Below are positions 12,916 through 25,969 of a stretch of DNA of 64,000 nucleotides, one piece after another. This DNA is from Cinclus cinclus (taxonomy: Eukaryota > Chordata > Aves > Passeriformes > Cinclidae), in the NCBI RefSeq assembly GCF_963662255.1, contig NC_085059.1, positions 8,961,234 through 9,025,233 of the forward strand, read 5' to 3'. The notes below the pieces were generated by a model. The model was not told where the DNA came from and ran no database searches. It saw nothing but the letters and a program-made list of their open reading frames with translations. Each line of letters starts with the position of its first letter. Within the stretch, counting starts at the first letter, position 1. The translations under genes were made by a program, and so were the position numbers.

Positions 12916-15388
12916 CCAGAAACAGCTTGACATGTTCAAGACACACTTAAGAAATATGCACCTATAGGCCACTCAATCTGACAGTGGGATTTTTAGAGAC
13001 TCCTAAAAGAATTAAGTACCCAATTATCACTGATTTCTAAAGGAAATAATATCTAAATCTCATTGAATTTTAAAGAAAACAAAGGAGCAAGTATGGTAGA
13101 GCTTCCATCCTCTGCTGGACATCTGCCTACCCAGACTACAATGAAAAACCAAAAAGAGGTGCTGTTGCCTCCTTCCCCAGCCTGACTTGGAGAATTCCTT
13201 AGTCACACTGCTTTAAGAGAAAACAGACTTAGAGTCCATTCATATGCCCACCTTAGGATACTAACAAGATCAAATCCCAGCAGCCTTAAGTTCCCTTTTC
13301 TTTGGCACTGTGAACTTCAGAGAGGCTGGTGACTGAGGAAATTCGAAATGACTTGGAAGTAATTTAGACAGTGGTTCTGAGGGCATCAAGCTCTGGAGAC
13401 CAGCTCACATTTGGCAGCAGTCCCACAGTCTCAAGCCAAGCCACTCAGACACATAACAGTCTTTATAGGATCATGTTTCTTCTGAAGATCTTCTAACCCA
13501 AAATAGCTTCACTATATTGCATGTGTGAACAGCAAAATGAAATTGAAAGATTATCATTAAAAGGAGAACGATCTCTGAAATATCCTGGCTCAACAGGCAC
13601 ATGGACTCCAAGGAGACCTCTAAGCTGCAGTAGAGGCAGAGGGACAGAATGCAGTAAGCAATCAAAAAAGCAAACATTGTAATTATAATGTAAGGAGACA
13701 TAACAGATACATCTTTTTTGAAGCATGTTCAATCTCTAGTGGAGAGGAACAGAGAGCTTAGTGAGGGAAAAATTCATCTGTTTTTCCTCTTAGAAAGCAA
13801 TTATGAGTACAGCTACACTACAGAAAACTGGAATAACACATTAAAACATGCAAACAAGATCCAGCTTAGAAGCCAAAAGTACATTTATACTTGGAAATTA
13901 ATATTAACTCCTATTACAAGGAGTGCATCAGATATCCTAAAAATCACAAATGCAGCAGTCTGTTCTGTATAAATGAGCTGCAGTGAGGAAAGGAGATAGT
14001 AAATGCATTAACTGATCTGTGTGATATTGTACCATAAATATTTGATTTAATCAGTAACATTCATTTAATACTTAATCATCAGCTAAAAACATTAGCATTT
14101 TTAATAAGTAGGTCAGTGTAAGCTCCTATGCCACACATCTGAGTTGTGAGTGTAAAACAGCTACACACTTGAAACAAACCAAAGCTTTCACACTTCTGTG
14201 TGTATCTTATTTACCAAATCAACTCTGCTCTGCAGTAGCATTATACAGTTTCTCTCTTACTTGCAGCCTGATTTCCCCAATATTTATTTATGCTAATAAT
14301 GAAATACTAAGAGTTATTTTTTCACTGGAATGCATTCATTTGCGCTGTGGAGTTCTCCATTAGAATCCATCTCCTCTGGAAATGATGGACACTCTACTTT
14401 TAAATGTTTCATGCTTTTCTAAAAGAGGCACTTCAGACTAATAGGTTATTTGGCTCAAGTGAAATATAGCTGGATGAAGTTGTATGGATCTTTCACAGAA
14501 CACACTACAACATGTACCAGCCAGTTGTGGGGAATCCAGCTCACAGCTGTGAAAGAACTCCCAGAGACCTAAGGACCTATGTACACCACTCCAGGTAAAG
14601 ATGAGAGGGTTTTGACCTCCTCTTCAATAGATGCACACATGTCCTTTCCAAATAAAGCTTTCTCCTGGATAAATTTTGCATATGGGAAAACATGCTCATG
14701 TCACCTTATGTACTGCTGGTAGGATCCAAACACTACAGTGACAGATGCAATGTAAGGGTTAGGACAGAACATCTTCCTATAGTCCTTAAAACCTGAGAAA
14801 ACACTACTTTACAACTGAAGTTACTTTTCATGCAGTCTAGCTACCTATTTTTCCATTTGAAATGTCACTCACTAACATTCTAAGGAAACATGAACCCATT
14901 ATGTTTATTGAAAAACTCATGCAAACTTTACTGAATGCAATGCTGAGCTCCTGTAACAATATTACTACATAGGACTAGTGAATCTGGGTTTACAAAATTC
15001 CCTACTGAGCTTCAGAAGAAAACATAAAAGACTTTGCCAGAGACAGGTATTATGCCCTCCCTGAAAGGAGGTTCTCTGTAGAAGTCACTTTTGATATTTC
15101 ATATTTAGTGGTCTCTCCAAAATCAAAAAACATACCATTTCAGGAAACATTCACAAAATACCAAGTACTACAATAATTGAGAAAAAAAGAATTCAAAAGA
15201 CCAGCCAGCTTATCTAATGTTTTCTGTTTATACTCTTTGTGTTCTTACTATAGCTTCTACAAAAGATGGCATTTCTTTGTGAGATTGTAGTACTTCATTT
15301 TCTAGACTTCCCACGTGCAAAACTTACCCTTTTCTCAAGGAACAGCTTTACCTTCTTCATGTGACTGTTTGCTTGCAGCAGGGTGTGT

Positions 15389-15393
15389 GTATG
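15389..15393. repeat. Left target-site duplication (GTATG)
   Basis: GTATG sits immediately before the LTR starting at 15394 and is repeated exactly at 16034-16038. Five base pairs is the duplication length typical of ERVL-class integration. Confidence 0.8.
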
Positions 15394-16033
15394 TGTCCTG
15401 GGGTGACTTTATGAGGCTGAATTGTATCCCCATTCATCCGTTTAGCCCAGAAATGAGTTTTGCACCTTTAAAACTAGATCTGAGAGTGAAGGGGGGAAGA
15501 AGGAGAAGCAGTGGAATGTCCGAGGCTGTTGTATTCCAAATATATAGATAAGGGCTTCAGCTTTTCTTCTCACAGACTGTTGTCTGCAGCATGAACAGAC
15601 AAAAAGAGAGAGCTCTCCTTTGCTTTGTAGCTAGTTTTCTTTTTAGCTGGCTGAGGCAGTGAAGTTTCATGGCCTGTGGTTTTTCTTTTTCTTGGAACTG
15701 TTTGGCCCTGCTCTGGACTGAAAACGCAGAAGAACACCAGGAGCTCATGTATTTCCCAGCGCCGGAGGAACTGAGAAAAGACTGAGCAAGCTGAGCTACA
15801 CCCCACAACAAGGACTTTCTGAATTTGCTATGTCTTCAGAGCAGCAAGAGGCTTTATTGTTTAATATTACTCAGTTTTTATGCTTGTGAACACTTTGATT
15901 TTAAATAGTTTTTTTTTCCACTTTTCTCTAAGGAAACTTTCTCCCAAACCAGTAGGAGGAGGAGGGGCTTGTATCTGCTTTCTAGAGGGACCAGTTCAGA
16001 GGTTTCCTCCCAAATTTGTCCCAAACCAAGACT
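15394..16033 (+). mobile_element. Solo LTR, avian ERVL-like, older copy
   Basis: A 640-bp element beginning TGTCCTGGGGTGAC and ending CCAAGACT, flanked by an exact 5-bp duplication GTATG. The expected terminal CA has apparently decayed to CT. It is homologous along its length to the element at 61016-61680, sharing for example GAGAGCTCTCCTT, CTAGAGGGACC and CAGAGGTTTCCTCCCAA in the same order. No gag, pol or env remnant lies beside it, so it is a solo LTR left by recombination between the two LTRs of a provirus. Small open frames on its minus strand (about 15557-15811) are by-products of the LTR sequence. ERVL class is inferred from the 5-bp duplication; the exact Repbase family cannot be given without a search. 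Confidence 0.88.
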
Positions 16034-16038
16034 GTATG
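16034..16038. repeat. Right target-site duplication (GTATG)
   Basis: Exact copy of the five bases that precede the LTR at 15394, directly after its last base. Confidence 0.8.
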
Positions 16039-16974
16039 TGTGTGTAAACTCCTTAAAAATTTCCAATTAGAACAACACATTTTCATTTCTTTCATTATTG
16101 ACAAAGAACATTTCTAAGGAAAGATGCAAGCAAATGGTACATTTGTCTGTGAGGAGTTTTTGAAGTAATGGCTGAAGAGCAGAGCCATTCAAATCTTACA
16201 GACCTTTAAGATGTACGGCTCCAGAAATGAAGTTTTGTTCTCAAATTACAGAGCTTAACTCGCAATCAAGAAGCTGAAATTCCAGACTACAACATATTCA
16301 CAAGTCACAATAGACCACCCAGTCTTCTGTCTGTCATCTGGACATCACTGTCCTTACTGAAGCTCTCAAGCATTTTTTGATACACCAGACAGTTTCTAGT
16401 ATATAAATAACCTTATTACAACAATAATAGGTTGGCTCCCTTCTTATGAACAACAGTTGTGAATATAAAATTCATTATTTACCCAACAGGAATGTTGTTA
16501 GCATGCAACAGTTTATCTTTATTAAGAACCTGCTTCTATGTTCGAGGTTCTGGTGTAATTTAAGCAATGTCCCCATTAGAGTGGTGAATCATCTTTTCAC
16601 TAATAAGGAAGAAAGCCATGAAGACCTTACTCATAACCACCTTAGGTAATGTACTCACCATGCTATCTAGGGCTTAATTTTAACCTGTGTGTTGAGCAAC
16701 CTGTGAAGCAGCAGCTTCCAGAGGTATCACCATCCCAATGTTCCTTTAGTGGCTTTTATTATTCTTTTGTCAAGAGTTTTGAATGGTTTTCTAACACTGC
16801 ATGAAACCCACTTTTTTTCCAGGTAATCTCTCTATTTTACATGCACAGTGTTGCATTTAGGAAAGCCCAAAGTGCACCTATCTCTCATTGCAGGTAAGAG
16901 ATTTAGGAATGAAAGTCACCTTGAAACTTGCTAGAATTTAAGGTCTGAAGTAATTTTAATTATTTTTACATTGC

Positions 16975-16988
16975 TTTTTTTTTTTTTT
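16975..16988. repeat. Poly-T run
   Basis: Fourteen consecutive T. On the minus strand it reads as poly-A, but no retroposon body is recognisable beside it. Confidence 0.9.
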
Positions 16989-19900
16989 AAACTGAACACA
17001 TTTAGCATCTGTGTACATCACAGCATTCAATAAAGGGTCTTTATTGGCAACCCAAGAGTCTCTCTTAACAATAATTAACTTCCAATTCTCAACTTTGCAT
17101 TTCAGCAATGTTCTGTCTAGGTGTACCATGATATATGATAGCTCTGTAATTCCCTTCCAAAACCGATCCCTCATTCCTTGCACAGAAACAGTCTTAGAGT
17201 TTTGGGGCTGTGCAATGTGAATACATGGAATTAATACAATGAACTCTCCGCTGAATGTCTCTTCATCCCCAAATATTTACATATCATTTCAGCACATATT
17301 TGTACATGTCAGGCTAGGCAATGGGCCTGAATCAGCAACCTTTCTTTAGTATAAAGAATGCTGACCTACTATAAAACAAGAGATCATATCTGCTCTGATA
17401 AGACTTTTCTCCCACTTATCACTACTCTTGGGGAAAGAGCAGAATTTTACCATCCACTGCATGACGAGAAGGCACTTCTGAACCTTTCAGAAGCTTGCTC
17501 TGGTTCAGGAAGCAAGTGACAAGCAAGTCTATGGCAGTGACAACACCCATGCACCAGACAGGACTAATCTGGACTTTACTGTATGCCCACCAGGCTATCC
17601 AGAGCTTCTTTGTTCACACAGCTTTCAGTTTTCTTATTATTATTCCTCTGTTGTCACTAACATAATGCCCAATAGCATCTTAAATGGGATTTGCATTGAC
17701 TACCAAAGCAGTGAGAAGTGAAAAATAAACATACTGAAATCATGAAGTGCCAAGCACCAAGATCATGAGGCACTTCCATTATATTGTACTTTTGAGAGAA
17801 GAGAGCCATCATCAGAAAACGAAACTTCTGAACAATCCTCTCTATACTATTAATCTGTTGTGATTAGAATTCACTGCCAAGTCTATGCACTTACTTCTTT
17901 GCAAATTCTTCATTTGCACTTTGTCCTGAAGTTCAAAGTTACATTTCTTGACACAAACCTTAGGAACATTCGGAAGTGGTTACAAAACTGTGTTAGTTCT
18001 TTTATCCATCTCACTGATGATATATCAGCAAGCTGCAACTCACTTTCAAACTGTCACAAGAAGTTCAACGCTGTTAAAGAGTTTTCTATAACACCCCTCT
18101 ACAGCATTGGCACTTCTTTTGTGCAAACTTCTTAACTAATTGAACCTGGGAAGTACATAATTACCTTTTTCTCCATTAGGAATTAACTGATGATTCCTGA
18201 AGGAATTATCATTATGGCCCTTGACAAAAAAATAACAAAATGGGGATTTTATCTTTTTCTTAGAATGGACATTTTTTACAAGTTTGCATGTAACTTAATT
18301 TGAACTCTTTTAAGTGGGTATCTTTTCATCTCCTACAGGTAAAGACTGTTCCTACATTTTTCTTTCAGTGTCAGAGGAAGGGCTTTTCCACATGCCACTT
18401 ATGGCAGTCAGGGATAACTCTGCGTTTGTCAGTGATGAGTGCACAGCCTTGCAGAGCAGAACAGCCAGTCCTGGGTTATGACTGACCCAACTCCATCAAT
18501 AACTCACACCTCCTCCTGTACATACAGAGCCAATGCCATGCTCAGTGAGTGTTTGTGGCTGTCTCACTGAAGACTGTGGACTGATGCTTAAAGTTCTGCT
18601 AAATTTGAACAGTTTGGCAGAAAACAGTCTCACACAAAGTCATTTCTGCTTAGTCATCAACTTACTCGTTATCAATCAAAATAGTATCTCATGGAAATCA
18701 CACTTTTCCAGGAACCAAGTGATGGGAAAAGACATGTCACTACTGATGCTGCAATAAATTTGCTGTTTATAAGCTAAGAAGTTTCAGAGGTACCTATGTG
18801 TTTCACAGTGATTACACAGGGAGCTGTGGATCATGTGGATTACCCATGGATGTACATAGGGAGCTGCTTTTCTACTGGGACTTTGTCATTTCAGCTTGAC
18901 TTTGCACTCCAACCTTACAGGGTAGCTGTGCTCTTACACTGCAGGAGATGATACCAATAGCATCTGCTTTCACACCTCACACTTTCCCAAATCAAAATAC
19001 CAATACTCAGGAAAATTCAAAATCTTCATATCACTAATAAGTTATACAGAGGATTTAGCACATATTGTAGGCAACCTGTGCACTAAAAATTATACTACAT
19101 ACAATACTTTCTCAATTTGCATATTCTGTTGTAGGGGATTGGTGTGAAAGCTAGTTACCAATGTTTTCTTTTCTTTCAAGAGAGAGTGAGCCATTAAAAA
19201 ATAATTTTATGAGCTAATTTAAAATGGTTTGAGTAGACTTACAAGTTGTCTGTCAGTAAATTTTTTTTTAAATAATTTTATTCTTAAGATTCCCCCAAAC
19301 AATGCATTTTTTCTTATAATCTTCTATTTGTGATTCTGGGTGGGCCACATTACAAATGTAACAATAATCACATATTTGGTACAGGCTGCTCACAAAACAT
19401 AATGCAGGTAGGAGCACAGGAAAATAGGTCACTAGAGCTTACCAATGTGCAGCTGTCAAACCTTTTATTCATCTCACTGTTTGGTGGTTTCTGGACAAAT
19501 GCACTATAATTGAAATCCCATTGCAGAAGTAAAGCTTTCAAGGTGAAATAGTATTTCATTTTCATTATCATGGAAGAAAAGAAGAAGAAATGTTTGCAGT
19601 AGCAGAATACCACAGCAATATGTTAAGACTGGCAATTGCAACACTGCTAAGTGTAAACAGAATGCTGTTCATGGCTGTCTTTTCCCTTCCCTTGATCCCC
19701 ATTTCTTTCCTTTTCTTTCTCTGCACTCTTACAGTAAACAGAAGTTATAAACAAGAAATGCTGAACCAAAAAGGTGTGCTTTTGAGATATTATTCACAAT
19801 ATCACTGTCATCTCTGGGAAAAAAAAAGCCACCTCTTTGTCTCAGGACTTTACAAAGAAAGGCAGAAAATGGCAAAATCACCTTATTGTTATACAGTAAG

Positions 19901-20850
19901 CAGAACAATATTTTTACATATTAAAGAACAAAATTGGAACATTTTTGTCTGGTGGTATAATCTCTCCTGGAAGGAGGCTGCCCTCTGTCCTTAATCCTAT
20001 GAATTTGTCACAACATTGTTCCCAGTTCTGTTTTACCAAACATGAAAAAAAAGAAGCTGAATCTCTAGTGCAACCAGACTCTCATGCCAACCCTCTCTAT
20101 CCTTTTCCCTTGAGTTAGCAGGAGCCTCTGGAGCTGTCAGGAGCAGCACTGCCAATACTTATTTCATTGCCAGATCTACCCATCAGGGCTCTGTACTGCA
20201 GCAATCAAACAAGTGAGAGTGGGGTGAAAACAACCAGCCAATGCCAGTACTGCCCAGAGCAAACAGGGGATGATCATAGACTGAACTGTATAAATTATGT
20301 AGGCACTGAATGAAGGATTTTAATTACTTGTAAAGAAGATGGTAAGATATGACCATGTGGGAGGGAACAGCAATCATTATCATCCAAATTTTGGAAGCAT
20401 AACCATCAGGAGCAGAAAAGGAGGCAATGCAATGGGCAGCAGGTTTAGATTAAAATCCTTCCCAGGGATGTTGACCCCATCCAGCCCTAATGGGAACAGG
20501 TCAAGCACTACATGGGGCAGGCACAGAAAGCCTGTACCAGCTGATGTCGGGATCACATAAAGATCTCCATTTCATTAAGCAGAAAAGAGTTTACTTTGTA
20601 GTACAGAGTGTGGCCTCGAGGATCTCTGACCAGAAGCCACCCTGCCCATCTGCAGTCAGACACAAGTGGCTTTCTGGCATGGACTTCCCTGCTCAGCAGC
20701 AAAAAAAGGGCTGTTGGCTCTACCAAAACAGCTTGAAAGAAGCCTGTAACCAAGGTAGTGCCCGGGATCTTGCCCAGAGCCTCCTGGAACAATGACATGA
20801 TTGCAGTCAGCTCATTTAGGTTTTTTAAATTCACTTACACTCAGAAATAT

Positions 20851-20908
20851 ATTTTTTTCCTCTTTTTTTCCTCTTTTCTTCCTCTTTGTTTCCGCTTTTT
20901 TTCCCCTT
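20851..20908. repeat. Polypyrimidine tract
   Basis: About 58 bases almost entirely C and T, with repeated TTTTTCCTCTTT units, interrupted by a G near 20888 and another near 20894. Such tracts can adopt triplex structures. No acceptor-plus-exon context is evident after it. Confidence 0.85.
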
Positions 20909-22267
20909 ACCATGTCCCAATTTATTTTTGTACATTCTACTCATTGGGTGAGTCTGGCATTTCACTAGAGAGAAGAAGATAGCAGCAATGAGGGCAGCAC
21001 TGCACCAGCCTCAATACAGGGCTCTGGCACAAGGAAACTGTTCAAAATAGTGTGCAAAAGTCTGTGAGCATGTGAACTTGAAATATTCACTTAGACAGCA
21101 CTGAGTGCCCCAGACATTACATTTCCTGGCTGTAATCAATATTTTATGGCATGCAGATGTTTATTGTCATATAGGAAAAAGGAAAAAAAAACTATTTTTT
21201 ATCTTTTCGATCAAACAGTGAGAATTCTACAATATCACTGCACCATATTATTAATGGATAGAGATGAATTGCTGGACATTGCAACTAAACATCAGCATTT
21301 CATTGATCTTTGAAAAGTAAAATGCTTAAAAAACCGACAAACTGTATCTCCACAATACAAAAAGTAGCCCTGTTTCTAGGAAAGTTTGTCTCTGACCTCT
21401 TGGTAAAGGGTAAACCTAAAACATCTGCTGCAAGATAGGCTTCATAGAAATCTAATTAACACCATGTACAGGAATGATGAGAGCAGATGTATCCTGGATA
21501 AAGTCACTCACAGGATATCACTTTGTTATGGCAACACAATTTCAGGTTGGAAAAAAAAAAAGATTTGGGAAAAGTCTTCATTGAAAAAAAGGTCATATAA
21601 TATTAGAATGACTAATTATGGCAAAGAAAGAGAGAAACATATCTCACTTAAGAAAAACTAAAACTGCACAAGAGAAAAAGAAGCTGAAGGGAGCAATAAC
21701 ATCCTCACTTACACTGGACCTTGCAACTGCAAAGGTCAACATATTAAAAAATGGCTGCAGACATTCTAGTGAACAGAGCAGTGCCCTGAGCAGTTACAAA
21801 TGTTTTACAGCCTGCTGAAGGTATTGACTATAATTAAAGCCCAAATAATGGCCTCAAAATACTGAGAGCTGATATCAGTGTCTTTTTCTACTTGCATTGA
21901 GCAGCAAACCAGCATCTTGGAATCTGAACAATTCATTGCTAACGTGGTCTAGGATAAGTTCCCTGCAATCTACAATCAACTCCTCTGTCACCTAAACAAG
22001 AAAGAATGCAGCTCTTTTGTGTATGGCCTACATTTTACAGTGATTTTTTTCACTTAATTGGTTGGCATTGCCCAAATCCATTTCACTGCTTCCCCAAACG
22101 ACTGAATTCACAGAGGGAGATCAACAAAAAATATCAAGTTCATCATGTTTAGAACTGTGTCTCAGCATCTGTGCTGCCTTTCTTCACAATGACCTTTCCC
22201 TGATAGCTTTTCTGAATAATTTTCAGAATGACTGAAGAGAAGGAATGGCAGCCAGGTTTGCTCTAAG

Positions 22268-22330
22268 TTTTTTTTTTGGTGTTTGTTTGGGTTTTTTTTG
22301 TTTTGTTTTGTTTTGTTTTTTATATATATG
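22268..22330. repeat. T-rich / (TTTTG)n tract ending in (TA)n
   Basis: A T run, then GTTTGTTTGGG, another T run, about four TTTTG units and a short TATATATA end. Similar T/G-rich strings occur at 22799-22872 and 53720-53806 on the same strand. Confidence 0.9.
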
Positions 22331-22798
22331 GGTGTTTGAGAGATTAATGTTTTGATTAAAGGAACATTGATTGAATTTTTCTGATAGAAAATTGTCCATA
22401 AGCACATGTGCCCCTTATTTCTGGATCACAGGTTGGTTTTCTTGCTTACAGAGACACTGTATGTGGAGGGAATAAAGAGAACACTAAACCCAGGCAGGGC
22501 TCAGGTGTGTCATGGTTAAATGGAAGGTGGCAGCACAAAGCAGACTGTCAGGCTCAGGCTCCATGTTCATTTTTCTGCCAATTTGAACAACAATTCTCCT
22601 CTTTGATCAGAGTTCGTAGGTTCCCATAAATAACTGGTGACCTCATTGTGCTGTCCACTAAATATTTCACTTGTGACAGGTCACGTTTAAGGAATGAAAA
22701 CAGATATGACACAGATTGAGAGCAACACACTCATTTACTTTGACTTAAAATTAAAAAATTGTCACCCCAGTGTTATTAAATGGTTCCAAGGAGATTGA

Positions 22799-22872
22799 TT
22801 TTTTTTTCAGACTTCTTTTTGTGGGGTTTTTTTTGTTTGTTTGTTTGGGGGTTTTTTTATTTTATTTTTTTT
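22799..22872. repeat. T/G-rich low-complexity tract
   Basis: Runs of T broken by GTGGGG, TTTGTTTGTTTG and GGGGG. Composition resembles the tracts at 22268 and 53720. It reads as an A/C-rich string on the minus strand. Confidence 0.88.
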
Positions 22873-23520
22873 AAGTAGAGACATGCATTAGAGCAATCTT
22901 CTGATCACATATTTGTGGAGTAAGAAGTGTCCAGTGGGTAGAGAAGAAGCTGGCAATGAGGCTTCCTGAATTTTACTTTTAAGCTAAACCATTAATACCT
23001 ATGTTGCTTTTGGCAAGTCACTTTTTGTGTTAGACTTGGTCTAAGCATGATATACTATAAATAATGCAGGTGTGCTGAAATCTATTTAATCTCTGTAAAT
23101 CATACTGCAGGATTTAATCAAAGCAGAGACCCAAGCACCCCTATAGTGGGAGGGATATAAAATCCCAACTGGAATAGAAAACCCAGTAATGTCTTTATTA
23201 AGTTTTCAAGGGTCAGTCTAAAAGCAAGCAATCTTCAAATATCATTCACATGCTATGTGCATCTCCTTGATTTTTTTAATTAAAATGCTTCCTTAAGCCA
23301 CTGACAAAATGACACATTCTGTTAAGTGCTAATAGTAAGGGCAGGCCTTTCTTTTTCATCAATTTCAATCCTGAAAATTCCTTTATGTTATGGTTTTGCA
23401 TTCACTTTGAACAGAGAAATATGAGACTATACAGTTTAAGACAGTGAAAAAGCAAATTTTTGATATAGAAATTTGAATAGTTCTACAACTGCTTTCATAT
23501 TTAGCTTTCATTAGTATCCT

Positions 23521-23550
23521 GAGATGGGATAGAAGCAGACATCCCATCTC
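23521..23550. repeat. Short perfect inverted repeat (hairpin)
   Basis: GAGATGGGAT and ATCCCATCTC form a perfect 10-bp stem around a 10-nt spacer. No gene end or T run follows, so it is not a terminator. Stems of this size occur about once by chance in a window this long. Confidence 0.85.
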
Positions 23551-25542
23551 CAGCATCCCATAATTGCTACAAAAATGAAGGCAGAAGGCTATTTTCAGCT
23601 GGTCATTTCTGTGTTGCTTATGTGTAATAGCAGTAGAAAAATAAGAGATTAAGTTATCCATAATTGGAAGGATTCTCCATGTTCATGAGACAGTAAGAAA
23701 GAAGCCTTTGAGATGTTAAATCAAATACAGACATTGCCAAAGAGGAAGGAAACCAAGTATTGGTCAAATACCCACAGGTAGACAAAGAAGCAAGTATGCT
23801 GGAGAGCTCTGAGATGAGTAAACAATGTTGGATTTGCTGTTGAAGAAATACAGTCTATGAAGGTATTAAAGAAGGGATGCAGGGTGAAAAAAATGAAGAG
23901 AGAAAGGAAAACCTGAGGACAAGTAAGTCCTGACTGAAGGAAGAGGACAGGCAGCAGATACAATTTTAAGCAAGAAGCAAATGCTGAAAAAGAGGGCTGA
24001 CAACAGTGTGTAAAATAAGTAGAGAGACTAAAGAAAGGAGAAAGATGAGTAAAATCAAATACACAAAATGTTCTCTCTCAAATCCTGTTTTTCAGTTTTG
24101 TGATTCAACTCTTCTGATATTTATTCTTCACACTTCATATCTTCCATATCCTCCTCCTTCCTACAACATTTAGCAAGAGTCTCTCAAAATCCTGCACTCC
24201 TGTCCCCATGCCTCTCAGTGTTTCCTCCACAAACACCACTCATATTTTATTTATGATGTCATTCTCCTCTATACCCCAGATTTACCCCTGCTCAAACTAA
24301 AAGAGTGAGCTGCATCTGTGACCTCTCCTCTTACCTGCACAATTATGAGAGAGACCTTAAACCCTAACATCTTCCCTTCTCTCTCCCATTAAACAAAGTA
24401 TCTACAATCTTCCCGGCATTCCTTTTCCGTCCTCTTCTTGGGGCTCAGGCTGCTCTTCATATACACCACCTCTCCCCAACATCTCACATCCACAGCACAC
24501 CAAATCCTTACAGAACTTTTCTACAAAATATGTATTTAATTATGCAAACTTTCTTTAAGCACTTCTTCCTCGTCCTGTTATCTCAAACCTGGGCTGTTCA
24601 TCTCCACGTTCAAAGCCCTTCTAGCTCTCTGCCTATGTTCCTTGACTCTCACAGAGTATCAGGAGGTCAACCCTCACCTAAGGTTAGGTCATGACCCCAG
24701 CATCTTATATCTGCTTGTAACCTTTTTAAAAAGCACTTTCTCTTCAGCTGCTCTAACACTGGGAAGATATCCCATAAATATCCACAACATTATCCCATTA
24801 TACATCTTCAAAAAGTTCTTTAAAGCATACTATGATGCCCACAAAAGTTTTACACATAAGTCACTTGCTTAATAAATACACACCCAGCTAATACTGCTTC
24901 TTATGTCCTTGTACATCTTCATATGTTGTATCCTGTCAAATACTTAAAGGAAAAGTCTTTTTTGATCTGTTTTCATACCATGTCTGGAATATATATTAAT
25001 TTCTAGATGCTAGTAAACAGAGCCACAGTTCCTATGTGCTGTATTGTTAAATATATACACAGGTACTTTAGTAAATCATGGAAGCATAAAGTCCTGTAAC
25101 ACGTAGGAAGACGTCCTTGTCAATGAAGCCAAAATTTAAACTACTGGTTCCAAAACTTTTACAACAGTTATATTACTTTCATAGTGTAAATCCTGAAAAT
25201 GAATCTCTGACTGAATTTATTGGGAAGTACTAATGAATTGCAGCACAAAACACAAGAGACATGAACAAATCTTGTTGGTATTATTTCTATATGATTAACA
25301 TCAACATGTGAGATGTTACACAGTGATTCGTGTCATTATAGAAATACACCATGGCATCAATATAATTAAGAATACTGAACTTAAAGCACGGACATGAGAC
25401 AGGAAAATATAATGATTTCACTGCATTTGTTTAAATCACTTTTCTGTGAATTGCTGTTTTTTTGGTTTTATGTATTTTTTTCTCCTTTTTATTTTTTTTT
25501 TTTGCCACTATAATTATGAATTTTATCCACTTATATGTATAA

Positions 25543-25553
25543 GGGAAATGTGA
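25543..25553. repeat. Left copy of an 11-bp direct repeat
   Basis: GGGAAATGTGA here is repeated exactly at 25970-25980, bracketing a GC-rich insert. Its first six bases could be an ERVK-type target duplication. Confidence 0.6.
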
Positions 25554-25969
25554 GCTTGTTTGGACAAGAGCAGGCTTGTCACTGCTGTTACCTGCTTGCT
25601 AGGAGTGCAACCTGAGAACAAGTTTGAGCCCTGTCCAGACCTGGTGGGGGCTTGTAGCCACTGCTGCTTGGGCCCTAGCCAGCATGTTGGGGCTTGCTCG
25701 GACTTGTACCCCAGCACGGTGGGCATGCCACAGCCCACCAGAGACTGCCCACAGAAGGGACAGTGACCAAAGGTGAGGTGGACGTGTTGGTGGAGCGCAG
25801 ACTCCCCGCGTCCCCAGCGCTGCTTGCCTGTTCCTTATCAACTAATAAACTAATAAATTGCCTTAATGATTGACCAACTCAATTGTGGTGTGTAATTTAT
25901 AGCAAGTTGTTATAAGAAATTAGTATTTTCTGCCTATCACATGTTTATAACTCTTTCTCTTGCTAAAAC
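25549..25969 (+). mobile_element. Possible LTR-like insertion
   Basis: A 421-bp block, starkly more GC-rich than its surroundings to about 25840, then AT-rich. It starts TGTGAGCTTG, carries AATAAA near 25846 and ends GCTAAAAC; the canonical terminal CA is not seen. GGGAAA precedes it and follows it, consistent with the 6-bp duplication of ERVK-class elements, although the flanking match actually runs 11 bp. Repeated CTTG words (GGCTTGT, GGGCTTGCT) give it internal self-similarity. Small open frames on both strands (25523-25841) have no known domain. An ERVK-like solo LTR is the best guess; an unrelated insertion or a GC-rich unique segment remains possible. Confidence 0.42.

Larger units (their letters stand above)
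1..15388. other. Non-coding, mostly unique AT-rich DNA
   Basis: No recognisable gene, RNA gene or well-preserved transposon is seen here. Open frames are short, lie on both strands and show no known domain. Features inside it are listed separately: a poly-A run near 2567, an AT-rich palindrome at 2322-2341, A runs such as 4131-4144, a G8 run at 7380-7387 and a TTTCTAT-rich tract near 12870. A few CpG-retaining or homeodomain-motif-rich patches (around 5590-5730 and 8050-8170) could be conserved non-coding elements, but this cannot be shown from one sequence. Confidence 0.7.
16039..25542. other. Non-coding DNA with low-complexity tracts
   Basis: No recognisable exon or RNA gene. The plus-strand frame at 19590-19994 (134 codons from ATG) has no known domain and is within chance expectation. 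20085-20830 is more GC-rich and has overlapping open frames on both strands (20490-20795 plus, 20553-20834 minus) that match nothing I recognise; an old repeat fragment is possible. Low-complexity tracts, a hairpin and a purine/pyrimidine switch are listed separately. Confidence 0.65.

Noticed and set aside
19590..19994. 134-codon plus-strand frame as a gene
   Set aside because: No recognisable domain or splice context; this length is expected by chance in six frames over 64 kb.
23521..23550. Hairpin as a transcription terminator
   Set aside because: No gene precedes it, no T run follows, and the genome is eukaryotic.
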